A DNA stretch of 64,000 nt from Fragum whitleyi. Taxonomy: Eukaryota > Mollusca > Bivalvia > Cardiida > Cardiidae. The stretch is from assembly GCA_948146395.1 (NCBI GenBank), contig OX411559.1, positions 1,058,001-1,122,000 on the forward strand. Reading direction: 5' to 3'. Below are positions 1 through 12,180 of this stretch, one piece after another. Below the pieces are notes generated by a model, which was not told where the DNA came from, ran no database searches, and saw only the letters and a program-made list of their open reading frames with translations. Made by a program: the position numbers and the translations under genes. Positions within the stretch are counted from its first letter, which is position 1, and every line of letters begins with the position of its first letter.

Positions 1-87
1 TACCCCGTTTTGCACGCAGGTTTGCAAAGCGGGGTACAATTGGAAAACTGTTTGCATCGCTTGGTGATCCTGAACGCAGGGCTCGGT
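1..87 (+). repeat. Hairpin repeat C, right part cut by the window edge
   Basis: It contains the GCAAAGCGGGGTA core and ends in GATCCTGAACGCAGG, matching the right arm of the complete copy at 21645-21773. Confidence 0.7.
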
Positions 88-92
88 TCAAC

Positions 93-600
93 TATAAATC
101 ACCATTTTCGATTCTTTCATGCTCGATTAAATGAATAAGAGACAAGTTGTTTAAAACAGCCATAGATCACTTCTCGGATATAAGTTACTGGATAAATAAG
201 TTACGATTTGTGGTCACATGCGCCAGAGAGTTGGCTCTTTTCACTGAGAAGCTTTTTATAGGAAATCGATTTGTCTATTCTAGTCAGCGATACGGATCAT
301 GTTCCCAGAGGATTAACCGAACAATAACAAGCAATAGGGCTGATGTGAAACATAGATGTAAATGAACACTCAGAACATTATTCTCTGGAGGTATGACCAG
401 ACTTCGCGAGAATAAAACAAGCAGTTTCACATAAAATGGAAATATACATGTATGTTACAGGGAACTATTACATTTGCTGTTGTGGACCATTATCGCAAAA
501 TTCGACATAATATTATATCAATCCCTTAAATTACTGGGAGGCCAAGCCTTATATCGTCGACTGATTAAGGAAAAAGTCTGTCGAGCTTCCAAAAAGTCTA
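93..600. other. No gene or recognised repeat
   Basis: AT-rich intergenic sequence. A 72-codon open frame at 147-365 has no recognisable motif. Nothing supported. Confidence 0.5.
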
Positions 601-903
601 ATTTCATTTATCATGCAATGAAGCATATATTGACCTGAAATCACCTGTCTGGTGAAATAACATAATATAGTCTATTTCTAGAAACAATTTGCATACACTT
701 TCCCCTGAATTTCTTTTATTTGTAAGGTTTTATAATAATTCAGTGCGAAAAAAGGTTGCATGATAGATAGAATAACATGTAAGTGTCTTAAAATATCAAT
801 GTTATCTTGTCTCGGCAGCGAGAACTTATCATGACTGGTCATGATAAGTTCTCCCAACCTCGACCAGATAACATTGATATTTTAAGACACTTACATGTTA
901 TTC
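601..903 (+). mobile_element. Inverted-repeat element G with perfect-arm palindrome
   Basis: Two linked inverted repeats: ATCATGCAA near 611 against TTGCATGAT near 755, then a ~135-bp palindrome at 769-903 whose arms (ATGTAAGTGTCTTAAAATAT on the left) match over about 40 bp, with a short centre (ATCATGACTGGTCATGAT). A second copy is at 11241-11554. No coding capacity. Confidence 0.75.
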
Positions 904-1084
904 ACTATACATGTATATAGTCGAAAAATACCAATACCTCTCCCGTTTCGCTTCTTAATTGCATGGGTAATGCGAAATTCCTAAATTGAAAAATTAAGTT
1001 TAATCTGATCTGAATTTACTTTTGACTAGTCGGATGCTGCCCTTATCATTACTTTCTGCACCGCGTGACCGATGGAGGGATATT

Positions 1085-1111
1085 GTCAATTTCATGATGT
1101 TTCCAACTGTA
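1085..1111 (+). repeat. Solo right end of MITE family A
   Basis: TGTCAATTTCATGATG...AACTGTA matches the right TIR of family A just before a full copy. The body of this copy is missing. Confidence 0.6.
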
Positions 1112-1132
1112 TTCATGAAATAGGGATGGGTG

Positions 1133-1579
1133 TACAGTTAGTAACATCGTGAAATTGACAATCACTCCGATCGAAGTCATTCTAGATCGATCACTCAGTG
1201 CCCCATTCATTCATCCCAAACAGTCCCTCAAATCGACCTAAACGCTCCAAATATCATTTGAAAACGTTACGAAATCGTTCAAGACGACCAACATTTTATT
1301 GAAATCGATCCATTTTATGTAAGATTTTATTGGCTAAGATGGATTTTAAAGTATCTGATTGGTCCAAGAAGACTCTAAAACAGTAAAGTACGTAGGCCTA
1401 TATTTTATTTAAATGAGGTAATTCATATCACTAATTTTGTTCATCTTGAAAAAAAAATAGTGATATTGGATTACCTCCCATTAATTTCACTCAAAACTCG
1501 CTCCACACACTCATTCAAACTCATTCCCAAGCATTCCAAAATCATTTATCTTGTCAATTTCACGATGTTTTTAACTGTA
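1133..1579 (-). mobile_element. MITE family A, full copy
   Basis: It starts TACAGTTAGTAACATCGTG and ends CACGATG...TTAACTGTA, both ends bounded by TA. It carries the body blocks shared by all copies (CACTCAGTGCCCC, CATTCAAACTCATTCC) and a degraded central palindrome (GAGGTAAT ... ATTACCTCCC). Non-coding, about 447 bp. TA flanks and CAGT ends suggest mobilisation by a Tc1/mariner-type transposase; that is inference. Confidence 0.85.
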
Positions 1580-2297
1580 CATCAAACTACATGCAAAATA
1601 CAAAACAAGATTCGTTCGTGAAACAATTTTTACACATAACGGCATTTTTAACGTCTGACATTGATGGTTAGTCTTGACCATGACATTGAATGATGTGTTT
1701 TGTTGCGAGAATCTTTCATGCCAAATATGATCAATGTCATTAGAATACAGTTGAAGCTACAGGATCATGTTCAGTTCGATGATAAAGTTTTCAGATTAAG
1801 TTTTTTGCAGACAGACGTAACCCGGTAACCAATATGTCCCCGATCTATGCGGGTGGGTAGGTGGATCAAATTAAGGCTTAAGTTATTAGAAGCGGCTACA
1901 AACTATTTTTCATGGCTAATACCTCGTATTGTAAAGAAAAGGTATATTTAATTGCTAATTATTGTTCAAAATCATTCGCATACGAAGTGTCACTTTTGGT
2001 GAAGGTTCGCCTGAATGGACAATTCATTACGCATGTATACTACTTAGAATTTGATAAGCATCACCTTTTTGACTGAGTTTATTTACTATCCGATAAATCG
2101 CCGTAATCACTTTTTTTCTGCTTCACTTGATTAAATTACAGAATATTGTTGACCATACTTGGCTGGGTTATAATAACCAGCAGCAAAAATATGCAAAATA
2201 TGCATTTAGAAAGGCAATGATCACAAATGAGTACCTAAAGCAAGCATTCCTTGAGAAGATATGTATCAAACCAGGTCATTTTAGAATGTCTCTGTGA
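1580..2297. other. No gene or recognised repeat
   Basis: AT-rich sequence without a convincing frame or repeat. Nothing supported. Confidence 0.5.
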
Positions 2298-2445
2298 TAC
2301 AGTTACTAACGTCATGAAATTGACATTTATCTCACTCAAACCATTCAAAGACGCTCCAAAAAACTTAAAAAGATAAGATAAACAACTGCATTCAAAATAA
2401 ATATAGCTAGACAAAAATCAGAGTGAAACTCACGTAAATAACATA
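2298..2445 (-). mobile_element. MITE family A, truncated (subfamily II)
   Basis: One TIR (TACAGTTACTAACGTCATG) and the adjacent blocks AAAAAGATAAGATAAACAAC and AAATAAATATAGCTAG are present. The rest is replaced by the 95-bp tandem repeat that follows directly. Confidence 0.75.
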
Positions 2446-2450
2446 AAAAA

Positions 2451-2771
2451 TTATACCGGGGTATATGCAATGTTTCCACCCTATAGACATTCATAAATAG
2501 TGAAAAAACACAATAACAGAGTCCACCATATATAACCCGGAACATTTATACCGGGGTATATGCAATGACCCCAACCTATAGACATTCATGAATAGTGAAA
2601 AAACACAAGAACAGAGTCCACCATATATAACCCGGAACATTTATACCGGGGTATATGCAATGACCCCAACCTATAGACATTCATAAATAGTGAAAAAACA
2701 CAAGAACAGAGTCCACCATATATAACCCGGAACATTTATACCGGGGTATATGCAATGACCCCAACCTATCG
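2451..2771 (+). repeat. 95-bp tandem repeat, about 3.4 copies
   Basis: TTATACCGGGGTATATGCAA begins at 2451, 2546, 2641 and 2736, an exact 95-bp period. The first unit differs slightly (TGTTTCCACC instead of TGACCCCAACC); the fourth stops after about 35 bp. Each unit begins with the palindrome-like TATACCGGGGTATA. Confidence 0.9.
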
Positions 2772-4686
2772 ACAAGTGAACCTTGGGTCGGTCAACTAAA
2801 ATAATCGATGAAAATATATATGTATAGTTACAGTCATGGCACTTAGACCTAAAAAATACTCTTAATTCCAAATCATGTTTTTTTTAAGCTTATTACAAAA
2901 GAAATTCTGAAAATTACAAGGTTACCCGTTTTGTCTTCGTGCTACACAGCAAAATCAATCCGCAAAATTGGAAGAGAAATAATCCCTTCATTTGCTAATT
3001 GGACATCGTCAATCTCGTTAACATGATTGCCTTTCCATTCTGCTCAATGATCGTGAATGAAACATACCAAAAATAGCCCCTGCTGAACGCTGCAGTCTTC
3101 TTATGTGGTTATTTTCAATCAATGACCCGAATTTCATTTGGCAATTAGTGTGAGATCTAGATTAATCCTTTCCTAGAATGATACTTTTTTAGACTTTTGC
3201 GAATTGAAGGATAGTTCGTATGATCAGACAAATTTGGTCTAATTTCTAAATAAGAATGTGTGTATTTCAAGGTCCGACATTTAGAACTTTTTCTCTAGCT
3301 CAACTATAAATGTTCTCTAAGTCAAATTTGAGATTAAAGCTATAGTTATTCCGTAATACTATCATAAATGTTTGAACATAGAAGATAATATCAATTAGTT
3401 GTCATAAATAAATGTTTTTAATTAATAGATATTTCCTAAATAAACACACGCATATTCAATGGCCTTTCCTTATAATATTTCCACCGAAATACAAATACTT
3501 AAGATATTAGTTCAAAACTTATAAACTACAACCTACATTGACGGAAATAAACACGAGATATATTATAGAAAGATGGCTAGAGGAAGCATGTATTTTTCAT
3601 TTGACATCGACAATATCCTTGAAAAGGCGTCTGAATTGTTCTTATTGATTACGGAAAAATAGCAAAGTGCACAAGTTTCAACCCAAGTCGTTCTGCGCAG
3701 TCTGAAAAGGATCGCCACTTTACGCCCCATCCTTGTGTCCTCATCTAGCCTAAAGAAACGCACATAATACTTGAAAGTGTTTAATTCACCACACTTCAAA
3801 TAGACAGAAGAGAGTTACCAATAATTTAAGGGTTATATACGCGCCATTCATTCAGATGTAGAATCGATTCTCTGGAACATGTCTTTGGCCCTGCCTGTCG
3901 CTCACTTCAAAGTATAAGTAAATGTCAAAAGGAGGGGAAAATCGATCGAGAATGACCCGCTTCTTTGACTAGCCTTAATGGCGGTGAAATCAGAGAACAT
4001 ACAAACGTTGTACTTCCGGTTTACACCGGAAGATGGAAATCAAAATCAGTAAGCGTTTCGCTTTGTGTATGTATGGTGTTTTTCTTTTAAAGTTTTCAAG
4101 AATTATGAATGTGAGTAACCGCTTCGACAATAAACAGCTACATATACGGATAAATCTCTGATCAAGGAATTTCGAAATGCAAACTTTGTTAATGCTAAAA
4201 AGTAAAAAAAATATACGAGATGATAATTGCGATTTTACAAAAAGATTTGTAAAACTCGCATTTAATTCTTTTCGAACACCAATCTCATTAAAAACAGATC
4301 CACCATATTGCCTCTCGCTAGGCCCCTGCCTACGTAACGAAGCGGTAGAGTAGTGGTTTCGTAGAAATAAGATTATTTGAACACAAACTTCTGTCATTGT
4401 TCAGATATTGAACATTTTAATTTCAGTCTACATTTCTCAAGCGACCACTTCTATGGCGACAAATTTTATCAAGCGGCATAAGAAACGATCATAAAAAGTT
4501 CCTTCATAGAAAGCACAATTTCTGAAAAAAAAATCGACATTCATTTACGGAAAATAGTTTATTATTTAATATTATGTTGATGCAACCCATAAGAATAGTC
4601 TTAGGAATTAGTTAAAACCTACAGACTTATGCGCCTTTTTGTATTATGTCATCAAAATAATCTTTCTTATTTTTTATGAAATAGTT
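2772..4686. other. Intergenic stretch with two weak repeat fragments
   Basis: 3268-3445 resembles the repeat at 8201-8443 (CTCTAGCTCAACT, AGATAATATCAATTAGTTGT). 4432-4500 (CAAGCGACCACTTCTATGGCGACAA) resembles the left end of the element at 24253. The 135-codon minus-strand frame at 3990-4397 shows no domain. Otherwise nothing. Confidence 0.4.
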
Positions 4687-5089
4687 TACAGTTAGTTAAA
4701 TAGTGAAATTGACATTCATTTCAAACCATTCTAAATCGATTACTCAGCGCTCAATTCATTCATTTCTCACACTCACTCAACCCAATCAAAACGCTCTAAA
4801 ATCACCTAAAAAGATTAGATCAACAACTACATCAAAGAAAATATACATGTAGATAGCAAAAATCGCGATTTCACTGGCATTATTAAATTTATAAGCGTCT
4901 GATAGTTTTTTTCAAGAAATATGGAGGTAATTGTAGATCTTGTATGCATATTTTTTTAAAGGGGTGGGGGTTAATTATCCATAATTTTGTTAATCATGAA
5001 GAAAATCAGCGATATTGGATTACCTCCCTTAATTTCACTCAAATTCCCTCCATCTGCTCATTCATTTTCATTCCAAAATCATTCACCTT
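4687..5089 (-). mobile_element. MITE family A, subfamily II, right TIR missing
   Basis: It opens TACAGTTAGTTAAATAGTG, then TACTCAGCGCTCAATTCATT, CAACAACTACATC, AATCGCGATTTCACTGGCAT and half of the central palindrome ending GATATTGGATTACCTCCC. It stops at CATTCACCTTG, before the terminal repeat. Confidence 0.8.
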
Positions 5090-5198
5090 GGTTGCCTAAT
5101 AGCTATTAGGCTACAACCTCATGCAACCTTTCCCAGTCGGTGCTTTCCGAAGAAGCACACTGCTTTCAGTTTAACTTAAGGACGATACGGCCATTTTC

Positions 5199-5269
<71 letters not shown>

Positions 5270-5370
5270 CATCATCATTATTATTATTATTGTTGTTATT
5301 ATTGTTGATGTTATTATTATAATTATTATTGTTTATTATTATTGTTTATTATTATAGTTTATTATTACTT
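5199..5370 (+). repeat. (TTA)n microsatellite
   Basis: About 170 bp of TTA repeats with ATC, TTG and TTTATTA interruptions toward the right. The poly-Leu frame across it is an artefact. Confidence 0.95.
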
Positions 5371-5502
5371 TTATGAGTATAAAATATCAAACAAGCCAAT
5401 GCTACGCCTTGCCCGATAAACTTTCCATCTCAAGTCACCAACCATCTATTCTCTATTACTTATCCTTATCTTTCTTTTTTCTTGCATCGTTGATACATTT
5501 CA

Positions 5503-5937
5503 TACAGTTAACAACATCGCGAAATTGACAAGATGAATGATTTTGAAATGATTTTGAAATGAACTAATATGAGTGTGTGGAGCAAGTTGAAATAAAGGGA
5601 GGTAATCTAATATCGCTAAGTTTGTTCAAGATGAACAAAAGTTGCGATATTTATTACCTCCCTTAAAATAAAATATACGTACTTTATTTTTTTGGTGTGT
5701 TCGTGGACCAATCAGACACATTAAAATCCACATCAACGCAATAAATCGTAGAATAATTAAATCGATTTGAATAAAATGTTGATCGTCTTGAACGATTTCA
5801 AAGCGATATTTAATAATTTCGGAGCGTTTTTGAGTGATTGGAGTGAGTGTTATGAATGAATGATCTGGGCACTGAGTGAGTGAGTTTGAATGGTTTTGAA
5901 CGAGATGAATGTCAAATTCTCGATGTTTTTAATGGTA
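5503..5937 (+). mobile_element. MITE family A, full copy
   Basis: It starts TACAGTTAACAACATCGCG and ends CGATGTTTTTAATGGTA. Centre: AAGGGAGGTAATCTAATATC / ATTTATTACCTCCCTT, palindromic around TTCAAGATGAACAA. The CCAATCAGACACATTAAAATC block marks subfamily I. Confidence 0.9.
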
Positions 5938-6860
5938 CATTTTCAATACGACAAATACACTTAACTCAATTTTCCGATGTAGAAATGCAAAAGAACGCAT
6001 CGATTCGCTCCACATGTTTCTGTCTTTAATTGTTTAGAACTACACTGAAACGCCCTTCTAAACGGGCACCTTTCAATTCCCACATTGTAACATACTTATT
6101 GTCAATAAATGAAGTATTTTTATTTTCATAAGAAAGGCCGGTCAATTTTGCATGTTCTGAAAGCAAAATGGATTCGATTTTTTGTCTTTGGTGTCTGTTG
6201 CAAACGGTCAAACACAAGAACCCTCCATTACGAAAGTCACAAAAGTTGCACATTTTTGAAGAATTTCAATTTTTCGGGGTAAAAAATACTCGGAAATTAA
6301 TCCTACAAGTAGCAAACTTCGATTTCTATTGAGTGTCAGATACCAAATTACTGAATAAAATACTATTATGGCGCTATTGTTTCTCTCACAAGCATAAAAT
6401 GTTAAAACTACCCCACACTCCGATGTTAATTTTAAAATCAAGGGTATTCTTGAATTCTAGTCAAATTCGCTGCTTTCATAACTTTTTTTCAAGTCAATGT
6501 TGATTGAAGATACTTCCTTAATGATTTTTCAAATAGAATTCTACTTTTTTCCCATTCCAGATAACAAAGAAAAAAACCTCTTCAGCAAAAATCAAGTGGC
6601 CGTTTAGAAGTTCGTTTAAGTGAATTCAAACCCCGTTTTACATGTCTCTACGCTATTCGTAATAAACCGTTTAATTATTAACAACCCGTGATCATAAACT
6701 GAAGCGGGTCAGATTGGTTTTCAATTCCAAACATATTTACAATTTTACATCGAATCTGGTTACCGGCCCCTTACTCATAGATAGTTTTGGCATCCTGAAC
6801 GCAGGGAAGGTTGGTTATCTATTTAACTCAGCATCGATTTGTTTGTGCGTATGTTTAATT
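5938..6860. other. No gene recognised
   Basis: Overlapping minus-strand frames at 6026-6441 have no motif. A GCATCCTGAACGCAGGG end near 6791 resembles hairpin C. Nothing else supported. Confidence 0.4.
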
Positions 6861-6863
6861 GTC

Positions 6864-6945
6864 TCAATGGGGATTAATATCGCTTTTAATAATCTTTCAA
6901 TTATGTCGCGGTGACTGGAGAACCCAACAATGCATTCTTGGTGAT
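6864..6945 (-). mobile_element. SINE-A 3' fragment
   Basis: Read on the minus strand it matches the SINE tail: CCAATAATGCATTGTTGGGT region, CGCGACATAATTGAAAG, then AAAAGCG and CCCCATTG. Only about the last 80 bp remain. Confidence 0.55.
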
Positions 6946-7009
6946 TCATATTCCAGTATTTACAGTCGAACCATATGCCATTGGAACAAAACAAACAAAC
7001 ACACACACA

Positions 7010-8065
7010 CACACAAGAGGACCATGATGGTCCTACATCGCTCACCTTCGTCTCCTTGACTCCTCCCTTAGCACATTTAAGTGCTTTAAAGGTCATAAGG
7101 ACCTTTTATTTTTCAAAGAAAGACAATATTCAGTTTTTATGATCCCTGCATAAGTATTTAACCTTTTCTTCACAAGTTTCATGAAGGGATTCATCCTTTA
7201 ACAATACAAACATACTGAAATACTTAGAAACTATCCTCTACAGTGGATATAGAGAATAAAGGCCCTTTTCCCCAGGATTTTCTTATAGGATAATACATTT
7301 TTAAATATGGATTATCCTTTTAACTAAATTTACATTCTGACCAAACTTTATGAAGACTTTACTAGAATTGTGGCTCCTACACTGCAAACAAGAAAATTGT
7401 CATTAAGAAGGCTCTTTTTCCTGTGATATCAAATTATTCTTCCCAATTCCAAAACGGTTAATCCTTGTGACCCATCAGACAATTTGACAAAGTATCACAA
7501 AGAGTGAGCCACAATCGTGACCTCTAATATGTAAACAAGAAAATCTTCATCAATATCCCTTTTCCTGTGAAACGGCAATGATCCTTTCAATTTTCTATAA
7601 GCTTCATCCATGTGACCATACAAATATTCTGACCAAGTTTCAAATAAATTGGGTTATAATTAAGTCCTCTACATGGTAAACAAGAAAATTATCATTAAGG
7701 TCCCTTTTTCCGTGATATGAGATGTATCCTTCCCATTTTTACAAGGTTTATCCTTGTGACCTGACCAACCTTCTGACCAAGTTTCGTAAAGATTGAGCCA
7801 TATTTGTGGCCTCTAGAGTGTAAACAAGAAAATTGTCATTAGGGTCCCTTTTCCATTGATATGGCATGGGTCCTTCCCGTTTTCAATAGGGTAACTCCCT
7901 GTGACCTGGCCAATATTATGACCAAGTTTCATGAAGTTTGTGTCATATTTGTGGCCTCTAGAATGTAAACACTTAAATCGTTGACGCTGGGCGACAGACG
8001 ACACACGACACACGAAACACGACGGACGATAGACATTCAATGATCACAAACGCTCACCTTGAGCT
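7010..8065 (-). mobile_element. Bivalve-type non-autonomous repeat with ~145-bp internal tandem array
   Basis: One end reads AAGAGGACCATGATGGTCCT, the other CGCTCACCTTGAGCT. Between them a ~145-bp unit beginning (G)ACCAAGTTTC recurs at 7340, 7487, 7632, 7776 and 7921, each with a GTAAACAAGAAAAT block and CCTTTTCC. The CACACGACACACGAAACACG stretch near 8001 is the complement of the GTCGTCCGTCG motif seen in such elements. Non-coding. Related ends occur at 34345-34803, 36930-37750 and 49118-49330. Confidence 0.75.
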
Positions 8066-8200
8066 AGATATTACGGTTCATCTACCTTAAGAACGATAGC
8101 GGGACACACAATGGCCTTTGGATATGAAGTTTAATATGTAACTATCGTGATCGGTCGAAGTAAAGGTTAATATTGTCTGAGTAGGCCATTTCAAACTGTT

Positions 8201-8443
8201 CAGGGCCCAATGTTTTAAAACTTTTCTCAAGCTCAACTGAGAATTTTCTCAAATTTTAAATTTTAAAAATGTATGAAAAAAAAGATAATATTAATAAGTT
8301 GTTATCTATAACAACTTACTTATATCATCTGTTATGCTTAAATATTAAAATGAGTATTAAAACAGAATTACGGCTTTAATCTCAATTTGAAATTTGAGAT
8401 AATTTTGAATTGAGAATGAGAGAATTGGGAACCTCTGGCCCTG
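8201..8443 (+). mobile_element. TIR repeat with CAGGGCC ends
   Basis: Starts CAGGGCCCAATGTTTTAAAA and ends CTCTGGCCCTG. Nested near-palindromes (CTTTTCTCAAGCTCAACTGAG against TTGAGAATGAGAG; AAGTTGTTATCTATAACAACTT at the centre). A diverged partial relative lies at 3268-3445. Confidence 0.55.
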
Positions 8444-9520
8444 ATCAACCCCTGCAGGCAATAAGACTTCAACCGACAACATAGGATTTTGTATGAGAAA
8501 AAAGTCTCTGAATTGTGTCATTTTTTTCCTTTTTATTTTTATTGAACTTTGTAATTAAATACCAATGTGTATACGTAATATCCAATATTCTGCTACAATT
8601 AATTGGCAAAGTTGATTTAACTTGCTAACATAGCCGAATGACATCGCATCGAAAATGGTAGACTTAATAAAATTTGTTTTCCTTAAAAAATCGGACATAC
8701 TTTTTACTATCGCATGTTTCGTATTTAAGCTATTTTTAACAAACGAAAATTTTAAAATCAACAATATGACAGATTCACTATTAGGCTACATTATATAACA
8801 CTTATCGACCGACATCTTTGATGCAGTAGAATTTGTTTGTTCCATTGATAGACAATGTACCACGTATTTATGGTATCACGCGTCAATAAGCGTCCAAACA
8901 CCCGATATGTTAGCGAGTAAAAATCCCATTGCGGATCGATAATTGTATTTACAGATCAATTATCCTTCTAGGATTTCACGTGATTAATGCTTCATATCCT
9001 CTTTCCAATGTTTACTTGTTCAGATAAACCAATGGAACTGTTTTCACTGGCTTCGCTTAAAGTTCCCTTACGTCAGATGCTGAATAAAATTGAACAAAGT
9101 GATATAATTGTCCCTTTTTACAGGAAAACATTGACTTGTTTCAAAACCAAAAATTATTTCCTATAACGTATACTCTTTAAGATTAAATTTCGCATTAGTT
9201 TGGGACTAAATGATTAGCAAAATTACGTAGTAGAAATAAATCCAATCGAATACAGATATATATATTGGGTGTAGATCAAATATTTGCCGCAAAAATCGAG
9301 TTTTCAAGAGAATTGGGTTCTGTGAATCTGAGATTCACAAATAAGTAGCCAGGACAAGATGTCTAAAATCTTAATTTCTCATGAAACCCTGTGTTGTAGG
9401 TTGAGACGATTCCAATGAGTACCCGCAGCTTAGGGCTTCGGCAATTTTAATTGAAACATTTGTAATTAAAACAAAAAAAAAAACAAAACAACTGTTTCTG
9501 TAACCCTGTACCGGGTAAAA
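8444..9520. other. No gene; fragment of repeat E
   Basis: 9375-9440 (AATTTCTCATGAAACCCTGTG ... GACGATTCCAATGAGTACCC, split by other bases) matches repeat E found at 51667 and 52243. No other feature seen. Confidence 0.45.
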
Positions 9521-9911
9521 TACAGTTAAGAACATCGTGAAATTGACAAGTTGAATAATTTTGGAATGTTTTTGGATCTAAATTGAATGAGTGTATGAAG
9601 CGGCTTTCGAGTGACATTAAAGGGAGGTAATCCAATAACGCTACTTTTGTTCAAGCGATATTATTACCTCCCTTTTATAAGATATACGTACTTTACTGTT
9701 TTAGTGTCTTCGTGACCAATCAGCCACTTTCGATTTGAATAAAATGTTGTTCGTCTTGAACGATTTCGAATGTTTTCAAATAATCTTGGTGCGTTTTTCA
9801 TCGATTTGAGTGAGTGTTTGGAATGAATGAATGAATGAATGGAGTTATGAGTGAGGGATTTAGAATGATTTTGATCGAATTAACAGTAAATTCATGATGT
9901 TATTAACTGTA
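9521..9911 (+). mobile_element. MITE family A, full copy
   Basis: TACAGTTAAGAACATCGTG ... TTATTAACTGTA. Central AAGGGAGGTAATCCAATAAC / ATATTATTACCTCCCTTTTA. A (GAAT)n stretch near 9824 is an expansion of the GAATGAATGGAG block. Confidence 0.9.
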
Positions 9912-9949
9912 CCAGAAATTCAAACAAATAAAGAACTATACAACATTCA

Positions 9950-10310
9950 GTGGATTATCGATAAATAATGGTAGATTATCATTTGATAAACTCGCCGGAT
10001 AACCAGATAAATTATCAAAAACTTATACCCTTTTTTTATCTCAAGTCTATTTGACGTTATCTTAGCGGAGCCCAAAAAAGCGACGTTATCGAGATCCTTG
10101 TCTAACAATCACGTGCAAAATAACGAGCTATTAGAAAACTTTTTGCCCTAAAAGTTTCACATTTTGTATCATTTATGCATTAGTGTTAAAATTATCGTTT
10201 GTTTTTCGAGTAAGATCGATTAAAATTTCATTTCGTGAACAATAAATGTTCACTCAATGAAATTTAAAGCGATCTTACACCGAAACAAACGATTATCCTT
10301 TATATTTTCA
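9950..10310 (+). mobile_element. Repeat J with inner inverted repeat
   Basis: It shares GTAGATTATCA...GATAAACTC, AACAATCACGTG and TTTCACATTTTGTATCAT with 30510-30925. The right third is an inverted repeat, ATCGTTTGTTTTTCGAGTAAG against ACACCGAAACAAACGAT. A shorter diverged relative is at 49335-49490. Confidence 0.7.
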
Positions 10311-11068
10311 GAGAAAAGCGGGACTAGGAAAACCAATCCAATAAATTTGATTCGTATGCTGCAGGGAACCTTTCCCAAGAAAATCGCAAACGCTTGGCTG
10401 CAGACTAGCATAACATAATCGATCAGACTCGGGTTTTATCTGAACTTCAATCATAAAAGATTATCGCGTCTATGGAAAATGACTTTTCTGTACGAGGCTT
10501 ATGCCTAGTAACAATTATTTATTTAAACTTAAACTTTTGTCATGATGATTTAACAAAAACTTGGCAAAATTGTCCAACAATCAAGGTGCTAATGGCGCTT
10601 GTTGCACTATTGTGAGGTAGTATTTCGTGATTTAGTAAGTATGCATCTTTTAAACTTTTCTTGTTTAAAAAAAGAAAATGGATGGAATAGACTCAGACCA
10701 GGCTGCACATAGGTACAGGCTGATCTTAGTCTATAAATCTTACCAAAGCAGGAATATTCCTATGTTTTTTATGAGAAGCTACGAAGGCCTGGATTCGTTG
10801 AAATCAAGTGAATTCGAAATATTTTCAATTTTGCACATACTAATGCGTATTGTGTTAAAATAAACTGTGATTTAAGACTCCCGTTGGAATGGCCTGGTAG
10901 TCCTTCGTCAAAACCAGTACTTGTTTTGGTTTAAACTTTTTTTTTATTTTACATCGATTAGGGAACGAGTTCTTACAACCTAGATTAATCCCTCTTAATT
11001 CTGCTTCCTTGAAAATATAGCAGTAATCGCGTTGAATGTGTGGATCATTGAAAGAACCAAGATCGATA
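10311..11068. other. No gene; fragment of repeat K
   Basis: 10685-10765 (CAGACCAGGCTGCACATAGG, GCTGATCTTAGTC, GCAGGAATATTCC) matches short hairpin-like repeat K seen at 18041, 50327 and 63430. No convincing gene. Confidence 0.45.
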
Positions 11069-11140
11069 GCCGCTCCCGGGAATCGAACTCAGGACCATTT
11101 GACCAAGAGTCCAACGCTCTTCCTCTAGACTACGGACACC
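11069..11140 (-). pseudogene. tRNA-like pseudogene or SINE head
   Basis: The minus strand shows a tRNA-like order: TAGTCTAGAGGAAGAGCG (A-box-like), GGACTCTTGGTC with a CTT anticodon position (Lys-like), then GAGTTCGATTCCC (B box). The acceptor ends (GGTGTCC and GAGCGGC) do not pair, so a working tRNA is unlikely. Confidence 0.55.
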
Positions 11141-11240
11141 ACAAAACTCGACCTACATTTAGGATGCAAAAAATGTGCGAACGTTTGTAATGATTCTCTC
11201 TTTTGTAAGTCTGCACACGTCCAAAGCGGGTTCGTTATGT

Positions 11241-11554
11241 TCATTTATCATGCAATGAAGCCTGTATTGACCTGATATCACCTGCCTGATAACATAACAT
11301 GAATCAGTCAGTCTATTTATAGAAACAATTTGCATACACGTGCAAAGAATTCCTTTGATTGTTAAGGGTTTAGTATAACTTAGCGCTGCAAAATGATTGC
11401 ATGATAAATAGAATAACATATGAGTGTCTTAAAATATCAATGTTATCTGGTCTCGGCTGTGAGAAACTATCATGACTCGACAGAGCCTCGTCATGATAAA
11501 TTCTCCCAACCTCGACCAGATAACATTGTTATTTTTAGACACTAACATATTATT
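11241..11554 (+). mobile_element. Inverted-repeat element G, second copy
   Basis: Same layout as 601-903: ATTTATCATGCAATGAAGCC ... TTGCATGATAAAT, then a palindrome around the ATCATGACTCGACAGAGCCT centre. Palindrome arms share AGTGTCTTAAAATATCAATG with small differences. Confidence 0.75.
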
Positions 11555-11589
11555 CTCTATATCGTTTCGCCAAGTTTTCCATCATGAAC

Positions 11590-11655
11590 TGGAGGGGAAT
11601 GAGGGAGGGACGGAGGGAGAGCGAGAGGGTGAGAGAGACGCATGGAGACATACAG
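11590..11655 (+). repeat. GA-rich low-complexity tract
   Basis: Purine-rich GGGAGGGACGGAGGGAGAGC and GAGAGAGACG run. No coding meaning. Confidence 0.8.
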
Positions 11656-11800
11656 ACAGTAAGACATAGGGAGAGAGATTGACACAGATGCATTAAGAGA
11701 GGAAATTATAGAAAAAGAGAGGAGAAACACACAGACATATACACAAACAGTTCCTCTCCATGTAATGGGTTATTTCTAAACCACATGGCTTTGTAAGTTC

Positions 11801-12180
11801 TAACAGCTAGTAACATCGTGTAATTGACACTGTGAATGACTTGGAATACTTTTTGAATGAAATTCATCGATGTGTGGAGCGAGTTTTGAATGATTTTCAC
11901 GACAGGTGGGACTTACTCGATTATTGATTACATATCTTTAAAAATATTTTCTTTTTCGTGTTTGTAAATCTTTTCGGATTTTGAAATCCACATCCGATAA
12001 TAGAAAAGTGCAATGATTTGATAAATTTGACTGAAATATTGAGCAACAAATTTAAAGCGTTTAACACGATTTTGTGGCGTATTTGAACGGTTTAAGTAAA
12101 TGTTCGGTAAAAATGAATGTTGCGTTGAGTTAAAGATTCTGAATGGTTTTGACCGGAATGAGTGTCAATTTGGCGTAAGT
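11801..12180 (+). mobile_element. MITE family A, diverged copy
   Basis: TAGTAACATCGTGTAATTGAC at the left, GTGTGGAGCGAGTTTTGAATG, and GAATGGTTTTGACCGGAATG plus GTCAATTTGGCG at the right. The central palindrome has been lost. Confidence 0.65.

Noticed and set aside
2451..2771. Regular direct repeats that might suggest a CRISPR array
   Set aside because: Eukaryotic DNA; whole 95-bp units repeat in tandem with no unique spacers.
3990..4397. 135-codon minus-strand frame
   Set aside because: No recognisable domain, mixed composition like random AT-rich sequence.
5140..5322. Poly-leucine open frame
   Set aside because: Translation of the (TTA)n microsatellite.
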